From Pyrrhosoma nymphula (lineage: Eukaryota; Arthropoda; Insecta; Odonata; Coenagrionidae): 64,000 nt of DNA. The notes beneath the pieces were generated by a model. It searched no databases and was not told where the DNA came from. It was given only the letters and a program-made list of their open reading frames with translations. The DNA is taken from contig OY754332.1 of assembly GCA_963573305.1 (NCBI GenBank), forward strand, positions 52,861,559 through 52,925,558, in the 5' to 3' direction. The translations under genes and the position numbers were made by a program. Numbering within the stretch: the stretch's first letter is position 1; the number at the start of each line of letters is the position of its first letter. This document shows, one piece after another, positions 10,723-23,339 of the stretch.

Positions 10723-13700
10723 AGGAAATCGCAATCACTTGTCGCAAACCTGTGTTTACTATTACATACAACCCAGCAAGTAGCCCCGTGAATGTGTGGT
10801 GATATATCAGGTGAACGGCATGAAGAAAAATATCCCGAAAACTTGGGCTATAAAAGCAGGTAATGAAAGCTAATAGTAAAATCAAGTTTTGAAAACCATG
10901 TCTTGAATTCAACAGAAAAAAATTTAGAACTTCAGGCTCTCCTCGACATTCGTGTCAATTCCTCAATTTCGTGTACTTAAAATCGTTAAGATACTGAGAA
11001 ATTAAAGCTACGTTTATCAATATTTAATGTATAAAAATGTATCAATTTATGCCATCGACTTGAGGCTTAAAAGCGACCACTCTGCATTTCAGTTGCAAAA
11101 CTCGTCTTTGATTTTTCTCTAATTGTAAAGCTACCATGATTTTATAGAAGCTTCATTGGATTATAAATTTCATCCTATATGAACTAATAACTCAGACGGA
11201 ACACCGGAACCACATGTTTTATGTTATAATTTGATTGGAGTACATTGAAACTTAATCGGATAAAAAAGCCGCTTTAATTTAAAACTAGATAAGGAGGAGT
11301 TGCTCGTCGCTTGATACTTAAATTCAATCCATACATGCCCTCCTAGCAATCTGTTTGACATGTGCAAAGGAGTATAGTTAGTGATATTATAAAAATAGAA
11401 AAGCTAGATATAGAAAGAAAATGTAATAATAAAAATAGAACAGAAAACGCCTATGGTTATGAGAAGTATGAAAGAAATACGAAAACCGTCGACGGAGAAG
11501 ATGACTTGAAGGAAAAAGAAACATTTTTTGAATCACCGTATTCTGAACCACTCCTTTACAATACTTCGACTATGAAATGAATGATCTTCGAAACTAAAAG
11601 CGTCTCGTTGCTTTCCGTTAAACGAATTTCAATGAAGCGTAAAAAAACTATGTGAAAAGGCGAATGCAAAGTGAAGAAACTTTCAATTACCGATTTTCTA
11701 TCCAAGAGTATGGACTCAATCGAGCATTGCTCACTGTTTTCACGAGGAGAATGGCATGTAACTGAATCGCACCTAAAGGTAAAAATGGTCGTCAATGTGA
11801 AACGCTTGGAAAAAGTTCCAATTTGCACAAAATAGCTTAAGCATTAGGCCTGCCGCAAGACAACAATCCTGGCAATGTTTTACTGATGCAACTTATTTTG
11901 ACGGTCGCTAATGAATAAAAATTGGCATTTGAGGATGCGAGAGAGATTTACGGAACTGTTAATTCCTTTCCCCCAGGGAATGCCTCCCGTCACATCCCTT
12001 ACTCCGCACTTCTATTACATCCTCCCCATCTTACCTGAGTGTAGACGTGAAGGTTGGGGAACGACTTTGACTAGATAATATTATCTCTGTTTTCACTTGT
12101 AAAGTGAGCCCATCTGGGCCGAGGGCCACGCGGAGATTCCGGAGAAAGGCATTCGGTGATGCTGCGAGAGAATATTAAGGCCGCTATCATCTTTTGTTGG
12201 ACGACCAGCAAACCCTTCATGGGACCATCGAAAGTAGTGAACTTACGGAGGAAACACAGCTTCTCTACATACTCTCCGTATCTTGTTTTAGACAAGCATG
12301 TATAAAAAGAAATATATGGAAGGAATTAACCTACTATGTTTCGCAAATTATAACGCAATATTATCATAAAAGTAAGATAAATAGGCAGAATAATAGGATG
12401 CATAAAAGCCGGGATATTAATGCATAAATACCTACACCCGTTTCTTAGATTTCTCATTATTACTTAAACAATCAACAGAATTATTAATAACTATCTCTTC
12501 TACGGATGATGTCTGAAATCATGGAAATTTTCCGTCCCACGAAAGGCTTTTTTCCTGGCCATTACTAAACGCATTATTTTCTCTTTTCAGTGCGCATCTG
12601 GGAATATTTTCGCGACCATGTTCATGCATTTTAAGAACTTTTTGCACATTTTAAATTTATACATCTCAGGCATCACAAATTACCGCTCATTTCTACATGG
12701 AGGTCTTAACTAAACGATGGAAAAATTGACGCAGGTACATGAGATGAGAATTTAAAAGATTGCGGATCACGGATTTAGCAAATCATCTCTTTTGAATAAG
12801 CACTATTTTTCCACAAAAATCCTTCATCGTCAGAGCTAATAGTGCATAGTTCATAAGCCAATGAATTTCGAATTTGGTTTTCTTTTCTCGAGAGGTATTT
12901 AGGTACATTTTATTAGAGAAGAATGGTGACTTTTCAATCTTAAGTTGGCTTTCACGCGTATTTATTTACTAGAAGTGAAATTCAGATAATAGTATCGATT
13001 AATTTAAAGGATATTGAGCTCACTTTCGATATCATTCATCTCAACTTTATAACGGTAGCATCAACCGCAACACATATTCCTTTGTACCCTACCACAAAAT
13101 TCAAGTCTCTCATTTACTTAATGCCCTCCTATATCCTTGGTTGCAAAAGGAGACTTGACCGGCAATTTTATATGCTTCTAGAGCAACTGCAACATTTCGT
13201 TCTTTCTTAATTTAACCACACGAAAAAACTTAATTAATGCTTTATGCTCGTTTCAGTACTGCAAATTTATGCCGGCATGTCGCGGAAATCCATAATGATA
13301 ATTATCACCATGACTACCGTGAGATAGGTTTATTACAATGGGGAACTCCTATTGCTTTTTGCGATAGATAATTAGGCCTACGTTTTAATACATTTGTGGA
13401 TCTAGGAGAGCGTCCGAAGAAATATTATAGAAGCAGTGGAGCGAAGCAAAGTTTGAAATCAACAAAATTGCAGTTACCGCAGTTCAAAACTCCATTACTC
13501 CGTGTTGCAATTTGTAAAACGGCCCCTCCATTAAATAAAATGGCAACCGAGTTGCATGACAACGTGGACATCGTTTACCTACTGATCACCTGATTACCAT
13601 GCTTAGGCTGAGAATAAAGTAAGCCTATTTGAATTTGAACATGATTAGCAGGTTAAAACACTGCGATATAGTGACTCTATTTGGGTGGTAATAAAAACTC

Positions 13701-16700
13701 TTAATTGGATCTTTATAGTCACGATAATTTAATAGCATAATAAACATCGGATTCCCGTTCCAACTTACAGGTATAAGAGCATGTTTTCCGTGGTCTTTTT
13801 TCCATGCATATATACTGTGGCAATAATTAAAACTGCTGAATTTGAGTGCTTTTGATTCAGATCAAGTAGTTTACGCATAGAAAAATCGCATTAAATGTTG
13901 CTTTGAAAATAAGTACGCCTGAACGTCAATTTTAGATTGAAAAGTGACTACTTATCCCTTATAAAACCAAATGCTACAAATGCAATACATCTCAGAATGC
14001 ATAAAAGGCAATAATTAACGCGGGACGATATTACTGAGCAGACTAGCTCAAATAGCCCAAATATCGCCGGACTCGAAGCCTCTTTCAGCATAACGCCATG
14101 GTAATGCCTAGTAGCCTTGTAAAAACCCAGTCTAGCATACCGAGCGCAATAGACTTGCTACTCGCATCTTAACGTTCCATCCATGCCATTGAGAGGTCTC
14201 GGGAAAACGTCTTCAGCATGTCGGCCTATCAGGCCAGGCACGATTTATTTTAATGGAATAGGTTGACATTTTTTACGAGTTATCATATTTACGTTTTGCG
14301 CGTTAAGCTATTACCAGTTGGGATAACATTTTTGTTGCATAACTCGTTGTGGTGGCGTTGATGTTTGGCATTGCATTATGGTATTCAAAGTCATTAAATA
14401 TTCACAAACAGAGATCTTTCGAGGAATCCAACGCCCGAAATAAAACCTCTTCTGGGAAAAAATATTATTTGATTGTGTAACTTCACTCAATGAAGACTTC
14501 CTTGTGCACTCCAAATTATGGTCGTCGCAAGCGTGGGATATTCTTTGGGTGCGTTTACGTGTGCTAACTCTGAGCTGTAATTGCAATACGCAAGAGCTGA
14601 CTATTTCTCTCTTTCTCAAAGCTTTTTCCAAGCAGCAAACCGATATGTTCAAATTATTTAACTAAGAATTCGTCGACTATGGTCGCCCTCAGTCTCAGCA
14701 GAGACAGTTCTCTACGTCGCTACGAATAGGGGAACATGATTATTGATTCATTAGATGTGAAACGACCACTTGAAGGGTACACAATAAGCCCAAGAAGGCA
14801 TCATTTTCTTCGAGAATTCAATGTTTTGGGTTTCCCATTTCTGTTTCGCGAGTAAATGAATGAAGTCAATGAAGAAATTATATCCACACAAAATTTTCGG
14901 CCCTCAACCGAACTCGCGGAAATGTTTAAATATGGAGTAAAAGAGAAAAAGAACTTCCCAATTACGTGCAGAAAAAAATTAAGTTTTTGGCAGAACTATT
15001 TTTTAAATATATAGATGTATCGGCCATTTTTGACATGATTCGGGGAGCATATTGTGCGTACTTATCGACAACTCTTTAAATTGCATATCTGAATTTGGAT
15101 TGTATGTGCTTGCTTATCGATGTCGCCATTTTCGGCAACCTGCAGCGATATTCTGGATTATAGCTGTAATCAAATTGTGGAATTTATATTTTATACAATG
15201 AAATATAGAAACTTCGTGAATGAGAGTAATTAACGGAGCCTCTAAAAGTCGGAGACCATTCAGGAAGGGGTGAAGAAGAATGATCTGAAGGGATTAGGGG
15301 TTTGAGTAGGAATATACATACATATCTAAGGGAGAGGTAATATTCTCTCGTCCTTGCCTAGGGCTAGGGAATATAGAAAACATGCTATGATCGAGTATAT
15401 CTCTAAAATATGCAGTTTGTATACTTAGAAAACAAGAGCTAACCAAAATTAAATTTCAACAAACACCTAGCATTTTTTTTTAAAGGAGGGTCCAGACGTG
15501 AACTTTGATCGTGTATCCTCTAGATTTATAAGATTTATCAACATCTTGATGTACGCAAATTCTGATTACTCTCCATTCGAACTTTGTGATCCATTTCTAA
15601 CCCAGTTACACATGCTCAACTAATTTCCAATACGATAAGCTGTCTTATTCCCGAACGCAGCACTATATTCCATAAAGTTTGAGGTAACATCAGAATTTTT
15701 AGATGACCTGAAGTAAAGCGCTTCCCATTGGAGTTACAATAAGTTCCCTCAATCCTCTCTCTCCAACTATCAGACTTTCACATTGCGTATAAGGTCCAGT
15801 AATGCCAAGGAAATCAGGAGTGAGTGAGCAGAAAAGTTGAAAAAAATATAATATAAGAAGTAATGAAAAATTAAGGTAGTTTGAAAGTGCACCTGGATTA
15901 CACACCCGACCGAACTCTTGATGCATACAGAATCGAATATTGGTACCCTTATTGTTGGTAGGAGGTATTTCAAAGTGACGGAAACGATTATATTTTATAG
16001 CTTTTATGGCACTCAGACAACGCGAAGTATGCAGTTTATCCAACCAAGAAAATCTTAGTTCGTGACATCGAGAATGAGCAATGTTGCTCAGCTTCATTTT
16101 TTTTTTTTCAAATTTCAGTGTTAGCGAGAATTTTATACTTCCATAATAGCACACGTTGGCGGTGACTCGTCACAGGTTATACTATGACTCTATGGTGCCA
16201 CTTGAAACAAGGGATGAATTAGTGAGGAAATTTTCTAAGGAATGATATATCATTTGACGCGACGAATCAAAGGTCGTAAATTAGTAAATATAAGTGGAAA
16301 ACAAGTGAACAAGAATTCATTATGAAGAAATTCCACCAAGTTACCGCCAATACCATCAATGATGCATCGTATAAATTCAGACCATACAGGGAAATAATTG
16401 TATAATAAATACAACTCACGCTCTCCATAAAAAAACTGAAGCCTAACTAGTTCCTATGCCTAAAATAAAAATTCACCGATGGTGATAAAAGATTTTCGCA
16501 TCTAGACCAATTAGAAAAAAAGTACTCAGAAAAAAGCGTGTGTGAAAAAAATAATTACTTAAAAAATATAAAATTTTCTACCGAAGTTAATGAGGAACGG
16601 ATTGAACCTTAAAAAAAAGATTGCGAAAAGGAATGGATAAGCAATGGAATTACTTATCCCGCTCATTTCTCTATTTTTAGGATCGGAATTGGACCGCCTC

Positions 16701-17179
16701 TCCGTTGGAATTAAAATCGAAGTGACTAGATGTAATCAGATTTCTCGAAAGTCCTTACAATCATTTCCGCAAGCACCCGCAAGCCGCATTTGAGGGCTTT
16801 GAGATTTAAAGCAAGCGATAGCCAATATATTTTATTAATAGATAGATAAGTTAATTACTCCACTGAAAACAAATACAAAAAACAAGTTTACCAATACAAT
16901 AAAGGAGCTTTAGGTAGCTTCAATGGTTTACACCAGTATGGAAGCTACCAACAATGAAATATACGTTCGAAAATAGCAAATATATTTTTTTTTAAATAGG
17001 TAATAGCTTTCTTATTTTTGGACATGAACAAAATTTGTAAAAACACAAAAAGAGTGAATAATATGCCAACAATAAGGCCTTACAAGAATAAAGAAGAAGT
17101 TGCTTACATTTTTTTAAGAATTACAAAATTACAATGACAACAAGAAATTATGTCACACTTTAATATACAATACATAACC
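10723..17179. other. Unassigned 6.4-kb stretch
   Basis: No gene, element or RNA recognised. The longest frames (113 codons at 14311-14652 and 151 codons at 15699-16154, both minus) have uneven composition and no familiar motif. Splice-like sequences occur but are not attached to any conserved-looking frame. Confidence 0.4.
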
Positions 17180-17545
17180 ATGAAATCATAATAATGCATC
17201 TATCTCATGAAGGGACAGTAGCCAATCTCTAACTTTATTACGAAAAATATATTTGATCTTCACCTCCTTAATAGCGCACGGTAATTTATTAAAGTTTCTT
17301 GGGTTAATAAACAGAAACGATCTTTTAAATAATGAGTGACTGTGATTTGGAATAGAAAATTCCTTACTTCTACTTAAGTCTGGCAAATTACCACTTCTTA
17401 AGAAGAATAGCTTTAGCATCTTAAAAACAAACATATATCTTGATAGTAACAACTTCAGGCTACAAAACAAGGGGTAGGAATGCTCAAAGCGATTCTTATT
17501 AGTAATTATTCTCACTAAATGTTTCTGGAGAACAATTTAATATAT
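17180..17545 (-). pseudogene. LINE C-terminal fragment (CR1/jockey-like)
   Basis: The minus frame 17515-17186 (109 codons, stop at 17186) has the layout seen at the very C-terminus of many animal non-LTR retrotransposon ORF2 proteins: HSYPLFCSLKLL, then IPNHSHSLFKRSFLFINP, RNFNKLPCAIKE, and finally FRNKVRDWLL. This tail follows the polymerase and precedes the 3' UTR. The polymerase itself is absent upstream on the minus strand, so this is a 5'-truncated copy. The frame is intact, suggesting moderate age. The exact clade is not decided. Confidence 0.55.
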
Positions 17546-17596
17546 TTCATAATCTTGCAATCTGCTGTGATAACTATGGTCAGAATTTTAAAACCA

Positions 17597-17659
17597 TTTT
17601 ATAAAAACTAGAAAACAAAATAATTCAATATCAAGCCTTTTATAAAAACTAGAAAACAA
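17597..17659 (+). repeat. Direct repeat, period 41 bp
   Basis: A 22-base string beginning TTTTATAAAAACTAG and ending AAAACAA occurs at 17597-17618 and is repeated exactly at 17638-17659. The intervening 19 bases differ. It is a short recent duplication. Confidence 0.75.
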
Positions 17660-19826
17660 TGTACCCAATTTTACAAGGATATATTACGGCCATTGGAGAA
17701 TTTTATACCTTGTAACTTTAAGAGGCCGTAGAGCTCACGTTCCCTAGTTTTAATGTATCCAATGTCAATTCAATTCAATAAAGAGAATTCGATTCCCCCG
17801 GAAGAACATTCGACGTTCACTCCATGTTCAAGACTAGATTCTGGGGTTTTTTGATGAGAAAGTTTTAAATAAATTCAATTAGAGCATTTATCTTACGCTG
17901 GCTGACTTTAACAGCACATCATTAAAAGGGGAAAACAATGGTTTCACCAAATTTTCACTCATCAAAACGAGGGTTAAGTTAAAACTAATGGATGCATACG
18001 TTCCTATTCGCGTTTTTCAGCATAACGTGCAACAGCTAGCTTATTTTTCACTATCTTCAGGCGCATATTATTTGAATACGTTAAACGGTGCCTTTTTCCG
18101 TATTGCTATTGACGATTGTTCAATATCTGTAATTCATTAAAAACCTATTCCGTGCTGTTCAACTGCTAACTCCCTGTACAAATTTAAACTGGTATTTTCT
18201 CTACCTCGACTGCTGAAGTCGTTGGTGGAACAGCGAGAGTTTCATTTTTTCACAAAAATAACTACGAAATCAACTTTATTTTAGTACATTGTCCCATAAA
18301 AAGCAGGGTGGCTTATCTTCTGGAGAAAGAGCTCGTGATGAGGTGTGCTGAATAGTGGTAACGTGTGCTTTAGAGATGCCTCGTGAGAGCACAAGGCTTT
18401 TTTCCGTTTCCAAGCTAAGGCACGGTTTAATGCCGTCAGCTCCAACGTTTTCAAAATATTTGAACCATCTCATATAGATTTCTCAGCCATGCTCCCATCA
18501 TCTAACTCTCAGCAGGAAAGGCTTTCCGAATGGCTAACTGTTATAAACACTATTAAATTAAATCCGAAATCACCATGAAAAAAGAACAGATAAAACCTGC
18601 TGAAAAGAATAAGTTATTTGGTCACTCTGCTTGTCAGCTTCCAATTGAAGATGATGTAGTTTCCACGAGAAGCATTCTAGAACGTTTTGAGAGCATTTGT
18701 CTTACCATGCACTTACTTTCCCTCTTCTATAAAAGCTATTTTTTATTCAAACATAAATTAAATCAATTTATTAAATAGATTATCAATTTTTTAGCATCTA
18801 CGAGTAGGTGCGCCAAAGTTCCACATCCTTGTAAGCAATTCACAATTTGATGCATGACACATGAGCTCTAATACAAAGAGCCTTTACTAACCTACTCACT
18901 ACCATTTTTCAAATGGCTAAAAGATCCTTGCATGATCATTCATCAAAGTTTCCCATGCATAGGAGAAGGAAACCTTATATTTGCATTCAATTCCTGTATC
19001 AGGATTATTTATAACTACCAAGAAACATTAATACGAGTAAAGTAAGCAAAAAAAATAATTCGAAAGATAAGTATTTTGCGGCCCGGCAGCATAAGCTTTT
19101 GATGCTAAAAATAGCTTCAAACGCAATATATCCACTGAAATATTTCGAGTCAATTCTATTGTAGAGTTAAGTTATTATTAACATCACATAAAGGATATAA
19201 TTGAAGCATATTTTTTCACAAATGATGGAAAAATGTTTTTTTATATTTAAGTCACTGCAATATCGCAACCGGCCGATAGAGCAGCACTGAAAAGTGTCAT
19301 GGCGGAAATAGTCAATGCGTTGATATGTCAGTACGACATACGAACGCATCCGCCTTGAATTACTCTTAGTCCAGTCAATGAAGGAGTGGTAGAGGACATG
19401 GAAGAGGACAGAGACCAAACTTCAGGGATGTGTTTAGAGTTGATAGGAGGTAAACGTGGTATACATACTAAAAGTCCCCGGACCTAGGAGGTGTGAGGGA
19501 GGGAGGGGGAGGCGCAGAAGGTCACTTTTTTTTGTTTTTTGCTCATATCTTGAAAACGGTGCGTGGTAGCGAAAATATTACCAAGTCAAAAATTAAAGCA
19601 ATTTAAATGTACTACCAAATGGCTACTTCTACATTTATTTCTTTTCCTCAGAGTTATCGAGATATTTGCTAGCAAAAATTGAAAATATTTGAAAAAACGC
19701 CCAATTTCCTCCCGTTTTTTGACAAACTTTTCCTTCTAGCGGTTCAGTCTTTACTTTTACAGCAAACTCTTCAGGAGCATAGTTGTAGAGAATTACATTA
19801 TTTTTAAAATGAGACATAACGTAATA
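17660..19826. other. Unassigned
   Basis: No recognisable gene or element. Frames of 60-83 codons overlap on both strands without family resemblance. Confidence 0.4.
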
Positions 19827-20345
19827 TGTTATCTTCAACTGGTCAATAGTTACAATAATTTAAAATGTCTGGGGAAATTCCGGACTCTGGTAAGAAAACC
19901 GCACATCGTTCTTTCTCGTTTTCTAGGGTTGTATATTGTTAATAAACCTATAAAGAGTGTTGATATACATAAATGGTAAGAAAGTGTGTGTAATGAACTA
20001 AATATACAGTGGGCTTATTTAAACTAAATTTTTCACACTATGTGCATAAATATTGAAGTACATGCTGCCGCACAGTGGTCCCAAATCAAAAAAAGTTGGC
20101 TACAAGTCATTTTTCAACTTTCTACGAGGAAGTTCGGTAGGCTGTTTCCGTATTCTACAGTAGATGACCCACAATATAGACTACTACGATGATCATTGTA
20201 CCACTCATAGTAATCTGTGGAACAACATTTAATAGTTTACCTTCAACTGGTCAAAAGTTACAGCAAATGGAAATTTATGGGAAAATTCCGAAATGTCGCA
20301 AGGAAACCGCACATCACTCTATCCCGTTCATGTATGTTTATATCT
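19827..20345 (+). repeat. Diverged direct repeat, two blocks of about 110 bp
   Basis: Block 1 (19827-19935) and block 2 (20236-20345) share in order ATCTTCAACTGGTCAA or ACCTTCAACTGGTCAA, AGTTACA, GGGAAA(A)TTCCG, AAACCGCACATC and a CTCGTT or CCGTT ending. The start-to-start distance is about 409 bp. They may be two internal repeats of one element or two copies of a short element. Confidence 0.6.
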
Positions 20346-20792
20346 TATTTATAAAGCTATCGTGAGCGTCGGAAGAAGAAATTACAGAGGGGTGCATTCA
20401 ATGGCGGCTCGTGGCAAACAAAAAGGGTGTTTCACAAGTGTTAGTTCCTCTCCAACAATACTACTACCCATAGCGTGGAAAGTATTCAATGGTACTTACA
20501 TTAATATCATCATTGTCAAAAACAAATTAAATTAATAATTGTGTTTTCAAGACTGGTTGACCATGGATCATAAATGTATAAATCTTGGACTTCGTAGTAA
20601 GATGAACAAAATCCCAAACTTGCGAGAATGTTAACAAAGTTTTTAGATGCAAATCTTCTGTGAAGTAGTAGGGAGAGGCTACTCAATATTGAGGACAGGA
20701 ACGTCCGCGGTCGAAGCACAGAGGTAATGGCGGGTGCAATCGTGATACATTTCTTTGTGTGATACAGGTGGGTATGTGTTAGTATCGAACAC

Positions 20793-21086
20793 TTATCTCT
20801 GGATGTCCTGCCTAATGATATTTTTCCCAGTCTCTGCGGCCATTAATTCGTCCATGGACAACTGGCAGTTACTGATATCTTCCATGTAACGAATAAACTT
20901 CTTCCATTCTTCTGGAAATGTAGTTATCAGATTTTTGGTTTCTTTAGTCAGGTATCGAGCCCTAATAAAATTCACACGGAATTTATCTTCGTTAATAACT
21001 TTCTCGGCGACTAAATCATTTATGGAGGACTGCCAACCAATAAGTTTTTCACTCCTCATGTCATTCCTCGCAAGACCAGCCTCCAT
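20793..21086 (-). CDS. 97-codon open frame, unrecognised
   Basis: The frame starts MEAGLARNDMRSEK and ends with a stop after IIRQDIQR. Its composition is protein-like (balanced charged residues, Trp, few Cys, predicted helical segments such as FPEEWKKFIRYMEDIS), which sets it apart from most frames in the window. I do not recognise the family. It may be an exon or a transposon ORF fragment; it is followed upstream on the minus strand by a TTG microsatellite on the plus strand at 21092-21109. No splice context decides the matter. Confidence 0.25.
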   Translation of the reverse strand: MEAGLARNDMRSEKLIGWQSSINDLVAEKVINEDKFRVNFIRARYLTKETKNLITTFPEEWKKFIRYMEDISNCQLSMDELMAAETGKNIIRQDIQR

Positions 21087-21549
21087 ACACGTTTGTTGTT
21101 GTTGTTGTTAGCTAATTTTCGCGTGTCATACACCACTCTCCGCCTTTAAAAAGCCTTCTTTTTCTCGTTCTCTACAGGTTCTGCTCAGAGGAAGCAGTGA
21201 TTCTTGAAATTGAATTCTGTTAGTGAAGGCCTATAGGCTCGAGCTCACCATTTCAGTTGATTCAGATAATGTTGACGCAGCCTGCCTCTTCAAAGCCACC
21301 TTGATGCTTTGTGCTCTGGATTTATTTTTGCACTGTGGAACTGAGCATATTTTCTAATACTTATAAACGTCTACATTGCTTCTATACCCGTATTCAGATC
21401 GAAAGCATTTATAAGTGTCCGAGAAAATAAATCAACTTGAACGGTCAAAAATTACGCAGGAGCCCAATAATTTAAGGAGGGCAGTTTCTAAATCCACCAA
21501 ATTCTTTAGAAAGAAAGAAGATATATCCTCTTAACAAGAACAACTTGGC
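21087..21549. other. Unassigned, with a TTG microsatellite
   Basis: (TTG)n at 21092-21109; nothing else recognisable. Confidence 0.4.
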
Positions 21550-21771
21550 TTAAGACCGTTTTACACGGTACATTTGTTAGTATAAACTCTTCCGAGAACT
21601 CTTGCATGAGGCAAAATGTATCGTGTAAAGCGGCAAATTGTATGAATGCTTGTGCGAATGTCGCAATGCCTGAACGGAAAATAGAACCTGCGCTTATTTC
21701 ATTGAGACAAACGTACCATATCACGTACATATATTCGTTTGTACAAAATCTTTCGTGTAAAACGGCCTTTA
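21550..21771. mobile_element. TTAA-flanked miniature element, copy 1
   Basis: It starts at TTAA with GACCGTTTTACACGGTA and ends ...CGTGTAAAACGGCC next to TTTA. The termini are inverted repeats, and an inner CGTGTAAAGCGGC echoes them. An internal block (CTGAACGGAAAATAGAACCTG) is shared with the 36.2-kb element. TTAA target duplications are typical of piggyBac- and Kolobok-type transposons; no transposase is present, so it is non-autonomous. Confidence 0.7.
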
Positions 21772-22427
21772 GAGTAGCTGTAAATGCACAACTTGCACGT
21801 CCTCGCCTCCTCGCTATCCCCCAAAGATTATCTATCCCTTCTCGAAAGCCTACGAATTTGACCACCAGATGTCAGCCACTTCGGGTGGAAGTGCGAATTG
21901 AGTCGCGACGCTGAACCTTGAAAACTTATAACCGGCAAAATATCAAATATGTACTATGCTCATGCTTGTGGAGTGCAATAGGCGTCACTTTGTAAAATCT
22001 CGAGACATTCATTTAAAATTTGATGCCTCAGGGGAATTACTTCATCATGGATTACGGAAATAAACATTGCATTGCCGCACCATAAGTGTTGTACTCATCG
22101 ATCACGCTCTTTACCAAGAGCATCTCCGTCATTTCTTAAAGATGAAATCACCCAATATTTTCACACAATAGTTTAATAGCTTAAAACCTTTTTGTCAACG
22201 GCGAGACAACGCCAATGATGGCATGTTTGTGGAGGCGACCGACAGCCGAAGTCATAAGCGCCACTTAAGGTAAGGTGAGTACAATGGAGAGAGAAGGTTG
22301 GGGAAAACCAGGATCGGCATTAGCCTCATTTTAAAGGCACCAAGAGGACCATAGTTTAACGTTTAAGACGAAGAACACGTGAATCGGTTGAATTACTCTC
22401 CACCTAGCACCCAAGCAGAGATAAGAA

Positions 22428-22505
22428 TTCCTACGAAAAATCTCCACACCTTACGAAATGTAAACCCAGGCTGTTGGGATGGGAAGCCAGAAAACTATCC
22501 ACTTA
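22428..22505 (-). mobile_element. SINE family A, minus-strand fragment
   Basis: On the minus strand it shows CTGGCTTCCCATCCC, then a degenerate B box, then GTGTGGAGATTTTTCG. The same order (GCTTC-CATCCC, B box, GTGGAGATTTTT) occurs in the copies at 26.0 and 44.4 kb. It ends about 20 bp before the long-TIR transposon. Confidence 0.45.
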
Positions 22506-22524
22506 CCAACAAGAACCTAACATT

Positions 22525-23018
22525 AGGGTGGTTCGAAAAAATTAATTATTTTATTTCGGAATGCTATAGCGTGCAAAAGCTGCCATTGGTATACACAAGA
22601 AAAAATAATATTAAAAAAATTTATTTATACATCTTCCGGTCGCGCATTTCCGTTAAATTTCGATAAAAATCGTTAAAAACCATAAATTTTCAATATTTTT
22701 TGTCAGTATGGAAGGGTGGTATGACTGCAGTCCTATATCTATATCGCGTAAACGATTTTATAAGTATTTAAAAATGACTTAAAATTATATAAATTATATT
22801 TATATAATATATTCTCATCGCTATGGAATATGTGATCAATTTGCGATTTAGCAGAATTTCAAAGTTTTACATTTTATAACTACTTTATAACAAATCTAGT
22901 TGAGACGCTTTAGTTACATTCCTGTACTTAGAGGTGCTACGAAAAAAAGTACAGTAAAATAATCTTCATATTTTAATACTAACTGGTCGCGCAGTCGCAT
23001 CAAAAGCGACTAATCCCG
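22525..23018 (+). repeat. Left terminal inverted repeat
   Basis: Matches the right arm in inverse orientation, including TTCCGGTCGCGCATT, AAGGGTGGTATGACTGCAG, GTACTTAGAGGTGCTA and GGTCGCGCAG landmarks. Confidence 0.85.
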
Positions 23019-23339
23019 GTATGACGAGACGCAGGCGTGCGCTAGAACTTTCTATGTGGCTGCACGCGCGTCTGTCCGCCTTCCGCCATTTTGTGTTTTA
23101 TTGTCAATTGTCAGTCTGCTGTAGGCCTCAGTCAGTAATGGACGTGGTGTTGTTCCTGTAAGAGTACAAGACTGTTCTCTTGTCTGTTTAGTTAGCAACG
23201 TGAGCTTTTTCATTAAGTGTTAGTGATTTTCAGTTAGTGAAGTAAGAGATCAGATTACAAGTGCTAGTGTATTACTCCTATGACGGATGCGCCACAGAAC
23301 GTAGGAGTAGGTGTAATAACTAGAAAGGATCAACACATG

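Noticed and set aside
15699..16154. 151-codon minus frame, one of the longest in the window
   Set aside because: Composition shifts along its length, there is no recognisable motif, and a second start in another frame covers the same DNA; probably chance.
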